Source: Acetivibrio mesophilus
GTDB taxonomy: Bacteria > Bacillota > Clostridia > Acetivibrionales > Acetivibrionaceae
Assembly (NCBI RefSeq): GCF_004102745.1
Contig: NZ_RLII01000015.1
Span: forward strand, 18,871 to 82,870
DNA: 64,000 nt
Direction: 5' to 3'
Shown here: piece by piece, positions 53,394-63,080 of the stretch
Numbering within the stretch: the stretch's first letter is position 1
Layout: each line of letters begins with the position of its first letter
The notes under the pieces: generated by a model
The model's database searches: none
What the model was told of the DNA's origin: nothing
What the model saw: only the letters and a program-made list of their open reading frames with translations
Position numbers and translations under genes: made by a program

Positions 53394-53834
53394 ATGAACT
53401 ATGAGGTTGTAAATTTAGATCAAAAAATAGTTGTAGGTGTTAGTGCAGTTACCGGCAATTCCGATCCTAAAATGCATGAAGTTATCGGCGGTCTATGGGA
53501 AAAGTTATATCAAGGTGGAATAAGTGCTGCAATTAAAAATAAGATTAACCAGTATGCCATTGGACTTTATTCTGACTACTCAAATGATCAATACTGTGTT
53601 ACTGTTGGTAATGAGGTTTCAAAAGCAGAGAATGATGAACTGGCTGTAAAAATCATTCCTGCAGGAAAATATGCAAAGTTTTCTATACATGGAAATATGG
53701 TAAAAGCAGTTGCTGAGGCTTGGGAAGAAATCTGGAAGATAGACTTAGATAGAAGCTTTACCGGTGATTTTGAGGAATATCTTAATAGCGATTGGGATAA
53801 CGCAGATATTAATATTTACATTGCATTAAAATAA
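53394..53834 (+). CDS. GyrI-like small-molecule-binding protein
   Basis: 146 residues from the ATG after GGAGGT. The fold matches the AraC effector-binding/GyrI-like family: YEVVNLDQKIVVGVSAVTG, IGLYSDYSND..YCVTVGNEVS, VKIIPAGKYAKFSIHG, WEEIWKIDLD and FEEYLNSDW..ADINIYIAL. Stand-alone members bind or hydrolyse hydrophobic small molecules. Paired with the WYL regulator, a common arrangement. Confidence 0.88.
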   Translation: MNYEVVNLDQKIVVGVSAVTGNSDPKMHEVIGGLWEKLYQGGISAAIKNKINQYAIGLYSDYSNDQYCVTVGNEVSKAENDELAVKIIPAGKYAKFSIHGNMVKAVAEAWEEIWKIDLDRSFTGDFEEYLNSDWDNADINIYIALK

Positions 53835-53852
53835 AATCAAAAACATGTTCAA

Positions 53853-53886
53853 AAAAGCACCGGAGATTTTTTGCTCCGGTGCTTTT
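53853..53886. terminator. Bidirectional terminator
   Basis: AAAAGCACCGGAG (53853-53865) pairs perfectly with CTCCGGTGCTTTT (53874-53886), flanked by A- and T-runs. It serves the GyrI-like gene and the convergent protease gene. Confidence 0.9.
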
Positions 53887-53928
53887 GAAAGTACAAATTA
53901 TTTGGATAAGCAAACTGTCCTATAATTT

Positions 53929-56103
53929 TTAGCGAGTAAATAGTGTACCATGATCCTCCCAGAACGATTCAACGAGTGACAGGTCTTTATTGGATATTAA
54001 TTCGCTTTCCGGTCGTTGTGAATACTCGGACAGTTTGGAATAGAAGAGTTTAAATTTCTCCAGGTCATTTTTGTCGCTGTAATCATTATCGGATAAGTAT
54101 TGTATGGTTTTCAAAAAGGGTTCCCAGCCTATTTCTTCTTGAACTTCAATGAGTCTATACATTAATCCGTCATGATGAAACTCTCCTTGACCCATAGTCT
54201 GAAGATATCTTATAAGATAGTAATATTTGAGCTGAGTACCTTCGCGACGTATATTTGGGTCATTATAAACAACAGGCATTGGCCCCATGTTGTTTAGATG
54301 AATCTTTTCCAATTGGTCAACGGCATAATATGCTCTGAAATTGGCAAACATTTCGTCATTCCAGTTCCAACTGGTATTTCCGAGATTGAAATTATGTCCT
54401 ATTTCATGCAAAATTCCAAAGGACAAATCGCCGTTTTCATAAGATCTTTTTAACTGATTAGCTATAGGGTTATTGTCGCTGCTTTTAAACCACATTATTG
54501 GATTTCCCGCATAAGCTGCAGAACCGCTCGGATGACCGTCTGAGGCCAATATTCCTATTTTGTTGCCATTAAAAGGTATTCTGTTTCCGGAAAATTCTTT
54601 CATCAAAACATATACCTTGTCTAAGTCGGACAACCAGTTGATAATGCCCTCTCTTGTTGTATACTGTGTATCGGAAGTGTCAAAACAAGCATCAAAATGT
54701 TCGGATTCGTAAATATAGTCGGAAGGTACAGGTTCTACCTTGACATTGTCAAACCATACCGTTCCTTTGGTTTCACAATGAAGGAATCCTAAGCGCAACC
54801 CAATATTTACCCTGCCGGATTCCGGGGTTTTGAAAAGCAGGCTTACTTCCTTCCATGAAGTATTTGTCCCGGTTGCTGTAACTGTTCGATTCCATATTGC
54901 ATCTTCGCCTTGATTGTTATAGAGACAAATATTAGCTCCATCACTTTTGTAGTGGGTCTCTTGTTTGGTGCCGTTGTAGACTGTATATTCTTCTGTCACA
55001 TTCTCATACTTCATATAGGCGCTGAGTTTATAATAGCTGTTTGGAGCAAGCTGGAGGGTTCTTGCATATCCAACATCTTCGTCTTGTGCTAATGAACTTA
55101 TTTTTAGACATTTACTGTTGTTTAGACCTGTCCCTATTTCAATAGTTCCGGTTGCTGAAGAATTATTTTGCTTTGATGACCTTTTTACCCAATCAGAAGA
55201 AAGACCGTTTTCAAAAGTTTCCATGAATGTATACTTTGGCAAATGCTCCAACGTTACATTGTCAAACCAGGCCGTTCCGGTTACTTTGCTGCCTGTGTAA
55301 CCCAAACGCACTGCAATATCAACACTGGTTGTTGATGCTGTAAATTCCGCATATATTTTTTTCCAACCCGGATAGAAGGTGCCTAAGTTTTCCCATTCGC
55401 TTGAATAATTCCATGTGGGATATATGCAAACATTAGGTCCTATAACCGGCCAATAATTGGAATTGGGGTCTCTGACCACATTTTGGTATTTAACATATGC
55501 AGTCAATCTGTATTTTTCACCGACCGTAAGACCGCTAATTGTTTTTGTATACGCGGTATCGGTAGCAACTGTAGGTGAAGATATTTTTACGCATTTTGAA
55601 CCGTAAACACCGGTGCCATCTTCAATTTGTACAGTTGAACCGGAGCCGGAACTTACAACGGTCCAACCGTTCGCTCCATTTTCAAATTTCTCTGTAAATA
55701 TTGCTTGAGGAACTTCATCAATAAATCCATGATTTACTGATAATGTTGTTTCACTACTAAAAGTTGAGCCGTACTTGTTTATTAATTCACATATGTATGT
55801 ATACTGTCCTGCCGGCCTTGTAAACGGCTCCGGCGTAATTACTTGTCCATTGGGTGTATTGTCTTCTGCTGCACCGCATTGAATGATTTTACCGTTCTCA
55901 TATAGTCTCCATTGGGTAGCATTGTTGTTGCCTGACAAAAGCACTACTCTACAAGTGATTGTGCCATTAGTATCTAGCATTTTAACTATTGGATCTCCAG
56001 GCACTCCAGTTGCCCCAGCAGATACCGATATCGGTATACTCATAAAAACAGACATTAGAAGTAGACAGCTTGCAACAATCGCAAAAATTCTTTTCTTTCT
56101 CAT
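53929..56103 (-). CDS. Secreted M60-like metalloprotease with carbohydrate-binding modules
   Basis: 724 residues. Signal peptide (IFAIVASCLLLMSVFMSIPISVSAG). An Ig-like domain with a ChiA-N/FnIII feel spans about 32-128. Two CenC-type CBM_4_9 modules follow (about 138-290 and 293-462: FTEKFENGANGWTVVS and FMETFENGLSSDWVKRS). The C-terminal domain has FGILHEIGHNFNL near residue 565 and a downstream Glu (WNDEMFANF), the M60/enhancin-type zinc site that acts on mucin-like glycoproteins. Its promoter region is almost identical to that of the subtilase at 63081. Confidence 0.85.
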   Translation of the reverse strand: MRKKRIFAIVASCLLLMSVFMSIPISVSAGATGVPGDPIVKMLDTNGTITCRVVLLSGNNNATQWRLYENGKIIQCGAAEDNTPNGQVITPEPFTRPAGQYTYICELINKYGSTFSSETTLSVNHGFIDEVPQAIFTEKFENGANGWTVVSSGSGSTVQIEDGTGVYGSKCVKISSPTVATDTAYTKTISGLTVGEKYRLTAYVKYQNVVRDPNSNYWPVIGPNVCIYPTWNYSSEWENLGTFYPGWKKIYAEFTASTTSVDIAVRLGYTGSKVTGTAWFDNVTLEHLPKYTFMETFENGLSSDWVKRSSKQNNSSATGTIEIGTGLNNSKCLKISSLAQDEDVGYARTLQLAPNSYYKLSAYMKYENVTEEYTVYNGTKQETHYKSDGANICLYNNQGEDAIWNRTVTATGTNTSWKEVSLLFKTPESGRVNIGLRLGFLHCETKGTVWFDNVKVEPVPSDYIYESEHFDACFDTSDTQYTTREGIINWLSDLDKVYVLMKEFSGNRIPFNGNKIGILASDGHPSGSAAYAGNPIMWFKSSDNNPIANQLKRSYENGDLSFGILHEIGHNFNLGNTSWNWNDEMFANFRAYYAVDQLEKIHLNNMGPMPVVYNDPNIRREGTQLKYYYLIRYLQTMGQGEFHHDGLMYRLIEVQEEIGWEPFLKTIQYLSDNDYSDKNDLEKFKLFYSKLSEYSQRPESELISNKDLSLVESFWEDHGTLFTR

Positions 56104-56177
56104 TTCAAATCCTCCTTTTCAATAATTAGTATATTATTCCGAAATGGTTTAGATCTAGGTATCGTGCGATCTAAACT

Positions 56178-56266
56178 CATTTCATTAATACAATTATAAT
56201 GATTATCTGGTAAAAGTGGATGCCAAACTATTGAAAAAAGTTGAAATTTTGATGAAAAAGCAGTTG
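56178..56266 (-). promoter_or_regulatory. Protease promoter element, copy A
   Basis: Read on the minus strand it contains TTTTCATCAAAATTTCAACT, TTTCAAT, GCATCCACTTTT, TAATC, a -10 TTATAAT and GTATTAAT, in the same order and spacing as at 62932-63020. Roughly 75 of 88 positions match. There is no good -35, so activator or alternative sigma control is likely. Confidence 0.6.
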
Positions 56267-56301
56267 GTGTTGATATCACTTGAATAGACGTAAAGTAAGA
56301 C

Positions 56302-56356
56302 TGGACAAAGCGTAAAAAGACATGGTATAATTTATATAGATGAACGCGCGTACAAT
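56302..56356 (+). promoter_or_regulatory. celC promoter and GlyR3 operator
   Basis: TGGACA (56302-56307), 18-bp spacer, TATAAT (56326-56331), and the near-palindrome GATGAACGCGCGTACAAT (56339-56356) at the expected start site. The operator nearly equals the published C. thermocellum GlyR3 site (AATGAACGCGCGTACATT). GlyR3 represses until laminaribiose binds. Confidence 0.85.
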
Positions 56357-56468
56357 TTGAATATTACTACGCTACATACTTCAATTTGTAGTTTCAATTG
56401 TTTTATTTTATAAAACATATAAACATTTAATGCCAATATTTAACATAGGATATTTTAGGAGGAAGCAA

Positions 56469-57500
56469 ATGGTAAGTTTTAAAGCTGGTATAAATTTAGG
56501 TGGATGGATATCACAATATAAAGACTTTAGCAAAACACATTTTGATACTTTTATCACAGAAAAGGATATTAAAACTATTGCAGAATCAGGATTTGATCAT
56601 GTTAGAGTACCCTTTGATTATCCGATTATCGAGTCTGATGACAATGTGGGCAAATATAAAGAGGAAGGGCTCTTTTATATTGATCGTTGCCTTGAATGGT
56701 GTAAAAAATACAATTTGGGTCTTCTCTTGGATATGCACCATGCTCCCGGGTACCGTTTTCAAGATCTAAAGACAAATACATTATTTGAAGATCCATCTCA
56801 ACAAAAGAGATTTGTTGAGATATGGACTTTCTTGACCAAACGTTATATAGATGAACGGGAACATATTGCCTTTGAATTACTAAATGAAATTGTGGAGCCT
56901 GACAGTGTTCGCTGGAATAAGCTAATGCTGGAATGTATAAAGGCAATTAGAGAAATTGATCCTACCAGGTGGCTTTATATTGGAGGTAATAATTATAACA
57001 GTCCCGATGAACTTAAAAATCTTGCAGATATTGAGGATGATTACATAGTTTACAACTTTCATTTTTATAATCCTTTTTTCTTTACGCATCAGAAAGCTCA
57101 CTGGTCCGAAAGTGCAATGGCATACAATAGGGCTGTTAAGTATCCGGGACAATATGAAGGAATTGAGACTTTTGTCAAGGAAAATCCCAAATATGATTTT
57201 ATGATGGAAGTAAATAATCTTCAATTAAACAAGGAACTTTTGCGTAAAGATTTAAAGTCTGCAATTGAATTCAGGGAAAAGAAAAAATGCAAACTTTATT
57301 GTGGTGAGTTTGGTGTAATTGCTCTTTCGGATATAGAGTCTAGAGTAAAATGGCATGAAGATTATGTCAGCCTTTTGGAAGAGTACGATATTGGTGGTGC
57401 AGTATGGAACTATAAAGATATGGACTTTGAAATTTATGATGGGGAGGGAAAACCCATCTCAAAGGAATTAATAAATATACTGACAAGGAAAAAAGTATAA
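56469..57500 (+). CDS. celC: CelC, GH5 endo-beta-1,4-glucanase
   Basis: 343 residues from the ATG after AGGAGG, the exact length of C. thermocellum CelC. Glu140 in FELLNEIVEP is the acid/base and Glu280 in YCGEFGV the nucleophile; the numbering matches CelC. No signal peptide and no dockerin, so it is not a cellulosome subunit. It hydrolyses beta-1,4 and mixed-linkage glucans. First gene of celC-glyR3-licA. Confidence 0.96.
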   Translation: MVSFKAGINLGGWISQYKDFSKTHFDTFITEKDIKTIAESGFDHVRVPFDYPIIESDDNVGKYKEEGLFYIDRCLEWCKKYNLGLLLDMHHAPGYRFQDLKTNTLFEDPSQQKRFVEIWTFLTKRYIDEREHIAFELLNEIVEPDSVRWNKLMLECIKAIREIDPTRWLYIGGNNYNSPDELKNLADIEDDYIVYNFHFYNPFFFTHQKAHWSESAMAYNRAVKYPGQYEGIETFVKENPKYDFMMEVNNLQLNKELLRKDLKSAIEFREKKKCKLYCGEFGVIALSDIESRVKWHEDYVSLLEEYDIGGAVWNYKDMDFEIYDGEGKPISKELINILTRKKV

Positions 57501-57541
57501 TTCATTGAAGGTTGCATATAAGTTTTCATGCGAGGTGGATG

Positions 57542-58570
57542 ATGACTAGCGAAGAAATAGCAAAATTGTGTGGTGTTTCCAGAGCTACTGTATCTAGGGT
57601 TATTAACAATAGTCCCAACGTAAAAGAGGAAACACGGCAAAAGATTTTGGCGATAATAAAAGAGAAAGATTATGTGCCGATAGCATCTGCCAGGCGTTTG
57701 GCTGGGATAGATAGTAACATAATCGGTTTATTTGTTTTGGATATCAATATCTCTGAATCAACAACAAGAGTTTCAAAAAGTGCGTACTTTTCGCAGCTTG
57801 TAAATTTAATAATAGACCAGGCAAACAATTTTGGTTTTCAAGTGTTGGTATCAATTATAACCTCAGAGAAGCAATTAACTGAAATAAGAAATCTTTTTAT
57901 CAGCAGAACCATTTTTAGCGCTATTTTTATCGGTGCATTCAATGAAGAATCTCAACTTGATGATAATATTATATTAGAATATCCTACAATTATTATTGAT
58001 CGTCAATCTAAAAGTGCAGAGGAAAAGCCAAATCGCTTGGTTATAAACTTGGACAACTTTGAGGGTGCTTATAATGCAACACAATTTTTGATTAAATCAG
58101 GTCATACCAGAATTGGGCATATATCCGGAGACCTTAGAAAGCTTTCAGGTATAGAGCGTTACAAAGGATATAAGAAAGCATTGGAAGATGCAAAGCTGTG
58201 TTTTGACAGAAAATTAGTACGGGAAGGCAACTTCCTCGAAGACAGCGGTTATCAATTGGCTTATGAAATATTAGAAGAGAATATAACAGCTATTTTTTGT
58301 GCCAATGATGTAATGGCTATTAGTGCAATTAAAGCTATTAAAGAAAAAGGATTAAGTGTTCCTGAGGATATATCCGTAATAGGGTTTGATAATACAGCAA
58401 TTGGGAACTATATTATGCCTGCATTAACAACTGTAGATGCACCATTAGAATACATTGCCCAAACATGTATTGAGTCATTAAAATACTTTTGCAAAAATAA
58501 ACATTTTAAAGAAAAGGAAATAAGAATTAAGACTAATTTGATAATCCGGGAATCAACTAAAGAAGCTTAA
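57542..58570 (+). CDS. glyR3: GlyR3, LacI-family repressor
   Basis: 342 residues from the second of two adjacent ATGs, five bases after GAGGT. The N-terminal LacI HTH is MTSEEIAKLCGVSRATVSRVINNSPNVKEETRQKIL (residues 1-36), followed by a periplasmic-binding-like effector domain (HTRIGHISGD, AIFCANDVMAISAIKA, ISVIGFDNT). In C. thermocellum it binds the celC operator and is released by laminaribiose. Encoded between the two enzymes it controls. Confidence 0.95.
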   Translation: MTSEEIAKLCGVSRATVSRVINNSPNVKEETRQKILAIIKEKDYVPIASARRLAGIDSNIIGLFVLDINISESTTRVSKSAYFSQLVNLIIDQANNFGFQVLVSIITSEKQLTEIRNLFISRTIFSAIFIGAFNEESQLDDNIILEYPTIIIDRQSKSAEEKPNRLVINLDNFEGAYNATQFLIKSGHTRIGHISGDLRKLSGIERYKGYKKALEDAKLCFDRKLVREGNFLEDSGYQLAYEILEENITAIFCANDVMAISAIKAIKEKGLSVPEDISVIGFDNTAIGNYIMPALTTVDAPLEYIAQTCIESLKYFCKNKHFKEKEIRIKTNLIIRESTKEA

Positions 58571-58615
58571 AATAAATTGTTGTTTTTTTAAGTTGTTTTC
58601 CAGCACTAAAATTAA

Positions 58616-58671
58616 TTGCTTATTGTCTAGGTCTTAGCCGTATAATCGCAAAAACTGTACGCGGGTACATT
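58616..58671 (+). promoter_or_regulatory. licA promoter with a second GlyR3-like operator
   Basis: TTGCTT (58616-58621), a long spacer, TATAAT (58641-58646), then TGTACGCGGGTACA (58656-58669), a near-palindrome sharing the ACGCG.GTAC core with the celC operator. licA probably has its own GlyR3-controlled promoter besides readthrough from celC. Confidence 0.65.
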
Positions 58672-58755
58672 TTTGTATTGGTTATATTAGATAATAATTA
58701 CCTCGAGGTATTTATTATAATTTATTAATTTTATTAAATTTTAGGAGGGTAAAAA

Positions 58756-61700
58756 ATGTATAAGAGATTATTGTCATCAGCGCTGATAATTATGCTATTA
58801 TTATCTGCTTGGTCACCAATATCCGTACAAGCTTCTGATGCGATTAGTGACATTAGAGGGCATTGGGCCGAAGACGACTTGAGTAAATGGTTGGAAAAAG
58901 GGATTTTACTAGGCTATCAAGATGGGACGATAAAACCTGATAACAACATCATAAGAGCTGAATTTGTCACATTAATTAATAAAGTTTTTGGATTCTATGA
59001 ACTAAGTGAAGAACAGTTCATAGATGTTGAAAACTCAAAGTGGTATTCCGGTGAAATATTAAAGGCTAGGGCAGCAGGGTACATTGCGGGTTATGGAAAT
59101 AATGTTTTCAAACCTGAAAATTATATTACAAGACAAGAAGCTGTTGTTATAATCGCGAAAGTTTTTGACATGCAAAGCAGTAATAATTATATAAGTAAGT
59201 TTAAAGATGGAGACTTGGTCAAGGAATATGCAAAAGATTCTGTTGGTGCTATGTTTGAAAAAGGCTACATAACAGGGTATAATGACGGTACTTTTAGACC
59301 TGACAATTACATTACCCGTGCAGAGACAATTAAAATACTAAATCAAATTATCCCTTCTATATATAATAACAAAGGAGATTATGGAGATGAAGAAATAAAC
59401 GGGAGCGCGCTGATTAATGCAGGAGGAGTTGTTTTAAAAAATACTGCAATAAACGGTGATTTATATCTTGCTCAAGGGATTGAAAATGGAGATGTTACCC
59501 TTGAGGGTGTAGATGTAAAGGGAACAGTTTATGTAAACGGCGGAGGAAGCAATAGCATACATTTAATAAATACTAAATTAGGCAAGGTTATTGTTAATAA
59601 AAAGGGAGTTAGAATTGTAACTTCAGGAAATACTTCGGTTGAAAGTGTCGTTGTCAAATCCGGTGCAAAACTTGAAGAAAGAGAATTAAGCGGCGATGGA
59701 TTTATAGATGTCGTGGTTGATTCCCAACTTTCGGCCAGCAGTGAAATAGAATTTGTTGGTGACTTTGGACAGGTTGATGTTTTGGCAGAAGACGCTTTGC
59801 TGCAAACAAAAGAAGCAAAAATGAGACTAAAGATATCCGGGCAAAGAGTTAAAATAAATGGGGAAAAGATTGAAAAATCATCAAAGAATTATACTGTAAA
59901 TGGAGAATCGATATCAATAGAAACAGAAGAACCCAAACCTTCCGTCACACCTGATACAGAAAGTACTCCACAGCCGGAAAATACACCGAAAAAACCAAGT
60001 AATCCGGGTTCATCTGTTACTCCTTCACCAACCAGCAACCCAAATGAAGAATGGCAACTGGTTTGGAGAGATGAGTTTGATGGTACTACAATAAACATGG
60101 ATAATTGGAGTTATGATGATCCGACCAACGGAAGATGGAATAAAGAAATACAGTCCTACACACAAAATAATGCCTATATCAAAGACGGTTCACTGATTAT
60201 TGAAGCCAGAAAAGAAGATATTACAGAGCCTAGTGGTGAAACCTATAATTATTCTTCATCAAAATTAATTACTAAAGGCAAACAATCCTGGAAATACGGT
60301 AAGTTTGAAATAAGGGCCAAAATGCCTACGGGTCAAGGTATATGGCCGGCAATTTGGATGATGCCGGAAGATGAACCCTTCTATGGAACGTGGCCAAAAT
60401 GTGGTGAGATAGATATTATGGAGCTTTTAGGTCATATACCTAATAAACTTCATGGAACACTTCATTTTGGAGAACCCCATAAAGAATCTCAGGGAACATA
60501 TTTCTTGCCGGAAGGTCAGAGCTTTGGTGATGACTATCATGTTTATGCAATCGAATGGGAACCGGGAGAAATACGTTGGTATATAGATGGAGAGTTATAC
60601 CACACTGTCAATGACTGGTATTCTAGAGACCAATACTTAGCTGATGATTATACTTATCCGGCACCTTTTGATCAAAATTTCTTTTTGATAATGAATATAT
60701 CTGTAGGGGGCAGTTGGCCGGGATATCCTGACGAAACAACAGTTTTCCCACAACAAATGGCTGTAGATTATGTAAGAGTGTATCAAAAGAATGAATATCC
60801 TCATAGGGAAAAACCCGTTAAAGAAGAAGAGACTGCAAGAGAGCCTCTTGCGGACGGCAATTATATCTATAATGGCGGTTTTGATGTAAATGATCCTGAG
60901 GCAATTGGTATTGAGGATGTTCCAAATACATCTTACTGGACTTTCTTAAAGGGTCCTGGAGGAATTGCAACAGTAAACGTAGATGAAGGCGTTATGCATG
61001 TACAGATAGAAGATGGAGGAACAACTGACTACAGCGTGCAATTGCTTCAAGCACCGGTTCATCTTGAAAAAGGTGCAAAATATAAAGCATCTTTTGATAT
61101 GAAAGCCCAAAGCTCAAGAGAAATAAAACTTAAAATAGGTGGAGATGGCGACAGGGGATGGACTGATTATGCAGCTATTGCGCCATTTACAGTTTCCACA
61201 GAAATGGAATCTTACGAGTTTGAATTTACCATGAAGTACGATACGGATGTTAAAGCTCGATTTGAGTTCAATATGGGGCTAGACGATAATGATATCTGGA
61301 TTGATAATGTTAAGCTAATTAAGACAGAAGATGCACCAGTGATAGATCCTTCAACAATAGAAAGACCTCCGCTTCTGTCTGGTAATTACATATATAACGG
61401 TACCTTTGATCAAGGTGAAAATAGGATGGGATTCTGGAAATTTACTGTAGATGATACTGCGAAGGCTTCATACTACATTGGAAGTGATGTTAATGAACGT
61501 AGATTTGAAACCAGAATTGAAAACGGCGGAAATTCAAAAGATGCCATAAGATTGGTGCAGCCAGGAATTAATATTGAAATGAGCAAATCCTACAAGGTTA
61601 GTTTCGAAGCTAGTGCAGAAAAAGCCAGAACCATAGATGTGGAAGTTGCAAGTAACTTAAACAATAGTAGCATATACTCCGCTACTATTGAACTTGACAA

Positions 61701-62772
61701 GGAAAGCAAGACATATGAATTTGAGTTTACCATGGATAAAGACTCGGATAAGAACGGAGAACTTAGGTTCAATTTGGGTGGAAATAACGCCGACGTCTAC
61801 ATTGATAATGTTGTTATGAAAAAAACCAGCTCCGATGAAGTTAAAGGAAATTTACTTTTAAATGGGGTATTTAATAGCTTACTAGGTTGGAATTATGAAT
61901 CATATAGTCCTGGTTCGGCAGAATTTGAAAATACTGAGGAGCAATTTAAGGCAATCATTGCTTCTGTTGGTTCTGAAGGTTGGAATGTACAATTGTATCA
62001 GGATAATGTTCCACTGGAAGAAGGGCAGACCTACGAAGTTTCATTTGACGCTAAATCAACAGTTGACAGAAAAGTAATAGTTCAAATGCAAGAAAAAGAT
62101 GTTTGGACCTCCTATTTCTTTGAAGAAGTTCAACTTACAGATGAGCTTAAGAGATTCAAATATGAGTTTACAATGGATAAGCCGACCGATTCAGCATCAA
62201 GGTTTAGTTTTGCACTGGGAAGTCCAGATAGCGTGACGACTTACGAACCCCATGAGATAATAATTGACAATGTTGTGGTAAGAAAGGCTGTAACAGATTC
62301 ATTAATATTAAACGGGACCTTCGATAATGATAAAGAACATTGGTTGGAATACTGGGGCGGTGAATGGGAAGATGTCCCTGAAGGTGAGGGGAATGGTACT
62401 GCTATTGGCTCTTGTAAAGTAACAGAAGGAGAGCTAGAGGTTGATATTACCAAGGTAGGCATCAAAGATTATACGCCTCAAATAAAACAGGAGAACTTGG
62501 CATTGCAAGAGGGTGAAACCTATACTGTATCTTTTAAGGCAAGAGCACTTGCTCCAAGAAGTATCAAAGTTGACATATTGGATTCTACCTATAACTGGTA
62601 TGGTGGAAGTACTTTTGACTTAACAACAGAAGATGATACCTATACATTCACATTTGCCGCAAACAAGTCAATTACAGATGGCGTACTGACTATAAATTTA
62701 GGTACTATATCAGATAAGACTTCAGCAGCAACTACCGTATATCTTGATGATATATTGTTAGTAAAACAATAA
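58756..62772 (+). CDS. licA: LicA (Lic16A), SLH-anchored GH16 beta-1,3(4)-glucanase
   Basis: 1338 residues (C. thermocellum LicA 1321, from memory). Signal peptide (about 1-26); three SLH repeats (about 29-78, 91-140, 153-203); a beta-rich module (about 210-375) in the place of CBM54; a Pro/Thr linker (about 387-428); GH16 (about 430-680) with Glu551-Ile-Asp553-Ile-Met-Glu556 as the catalytic ExDxxE; then four CBM4-type modules starting near 704, 877, 1032 and 1182 (each begins with NYIYNGGFD or LILNGTFD-like). It is attached to the cell surface and cuts laminarin and lichenan. Confidence 0.95.
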   Translation: MYKRLLSSALIIMLLLSAWSPISVQASDAISDIRGHWAEDDLSKWLEKGILLGYQDGTIKPDNNIIRAEFVTLINKVFGFYELSEEQFIDVENSKWYSGEILKARAAGYIAGYGNNVFKPENYITRQEAVVIIAKVFDMQSSNNYISKFKDGDLVKEYAKDSVGAMFEKGYITGYNDGTFRPDNYITRAETIKILNQIIPSIYNNKGDYGDEEINGSALINAGGVVLKNTAINGDLYLAQGIENGDVTLEGVDVKGTVYVNGGGSNSIHLINTKLGKVIVNKKGVRIVTSGNTSVESVVVKSGAKLEERELSGDGFIDVVVDSQLSASSEIEFVGDFGQVDVLAEDALLQTKEAKMRLKISGQRVKINGEKIEKSSKNYTVNGESISIETEEPKPSVTPDTESTPQPENTPKKPSNPGSSVTPSPTSNPNEEWQLVWRDEFDGTTINMDNWSYDDPTNGRWNKEIQSYTQNNAYIKDGSLIIEARKEDITEPSGETYNYSSSKLITKGKQSWKYGKFEIRAKMPTGQGIWPAIWMMPEDEPFYGTWPKCGEIDIMELLGHIPNKLHGTLHFGEPHKESQGTYFLPEGQSFGDDYHVYAIEWEPGEIRWYIDGELYHTVNDWYSRDQYLADDYTYPAPFDQNFFLIMNISVGGSWPGYPDETTVFPQQMAVDYVRVYQKNEYPHREKPVKEEETAREPLADGNYIYNGGFDVNDPEAIGIEDVPNTSYWTFLKGPGGIATVNVDEGVMHVQIEDGGTTDYSVQLLQAPVHLEKGAKYKASFDMKAQSSREIKLKIGGDGDRGWTDYAAIAPFTVSTEMESYEFEFTMKYDTDVKARFEFNMGLDDNDIWIDNVKLIKTEDAPVIDPSTIERPPLLSGNYIYNGTFDQGENRMGFWKFTVDDTAKASYYIGSDVNERRFETRIENGGNSKDAIRLVQPGINIEMSKSYKVSFEASAEKARTIDVEVASNLNNSSIYSATIELDKESKTYEFEFTMDKDSDKNGELRFNLGGNNADVYIDNVVMKKTSSDEVKGNLLLNGVFNSLLGWNYESYSPGSAEFENTEEQFKAIIASVGSEGWNVQLYQDNVPLEEGQTYEVSFDAKSTVDRKVIVQMQEKDVWTSYFFEEVQLTDELKRFKYEFTMDKPTDSASRFSFALGSPDSVTTYEPHEIIIDNVVVRKAVTDSLILNGTFDNDKEHWLEYWGGEWEDVPEGEGNGTAIGSCKVTEGELEVDITKVGIKDYTPQIKQENLALQEGETYTVSFKARALAPRSIKVDILDSTYNWYGGSTFDLTTEDDTYTFTFAANKSITDGVLTINLGTISDKTSAATTVYLDDILLVKQ

Positions 62773-62811
62773 GTGATAAAATACTTAAAATAATAGTTAG
62801 GATATTTTAAG

Positions 62812-62847
62812 AGGCATTATATAGTAACTTGCTATATAGTGCCTTTT
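62812..62847 (+). terminator. Terminator of celC-glyR3-licA
   Basis: AGGCATTATATAG pairs with CTATATAGTGCCT (one G-U), followed by TTTTT. Confidence 0.85.
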
Positions 62848-62931
62848 TGCATCCTGCAATACTAATTTTTATTATGTTTGTTATGAGTTGCTTGGTTTTT
62901 CCTTGCATCCAATTTATTCCCTGGATTTTCA

Positions 62932-63020
62932 TCAAAATTTCAACTTTTTTCAATTCTTTTGCATCCACTTTTTCCAAGTAATCTTTATAATAGTATTAAT
63001 AATATAGTTTTAGGCTACAG
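62932..63020 (+). promoter_or_regulatory. Protease promoter element, copy B
   Basis: Contains TTTTCATCAAAATTTCAACT, TTTCAAT, GCATCCACTTTT, TAATC, TTATAAT and GTATTAAT in the same order as the minus-strand element before the M60 protease. Confidence 0.6.
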
Positions 63021-63080
63021 AAGATTTTGGCCTAAACATTTTCACAATAATATACCAATTATTGATAAGGGGGTATTTTC

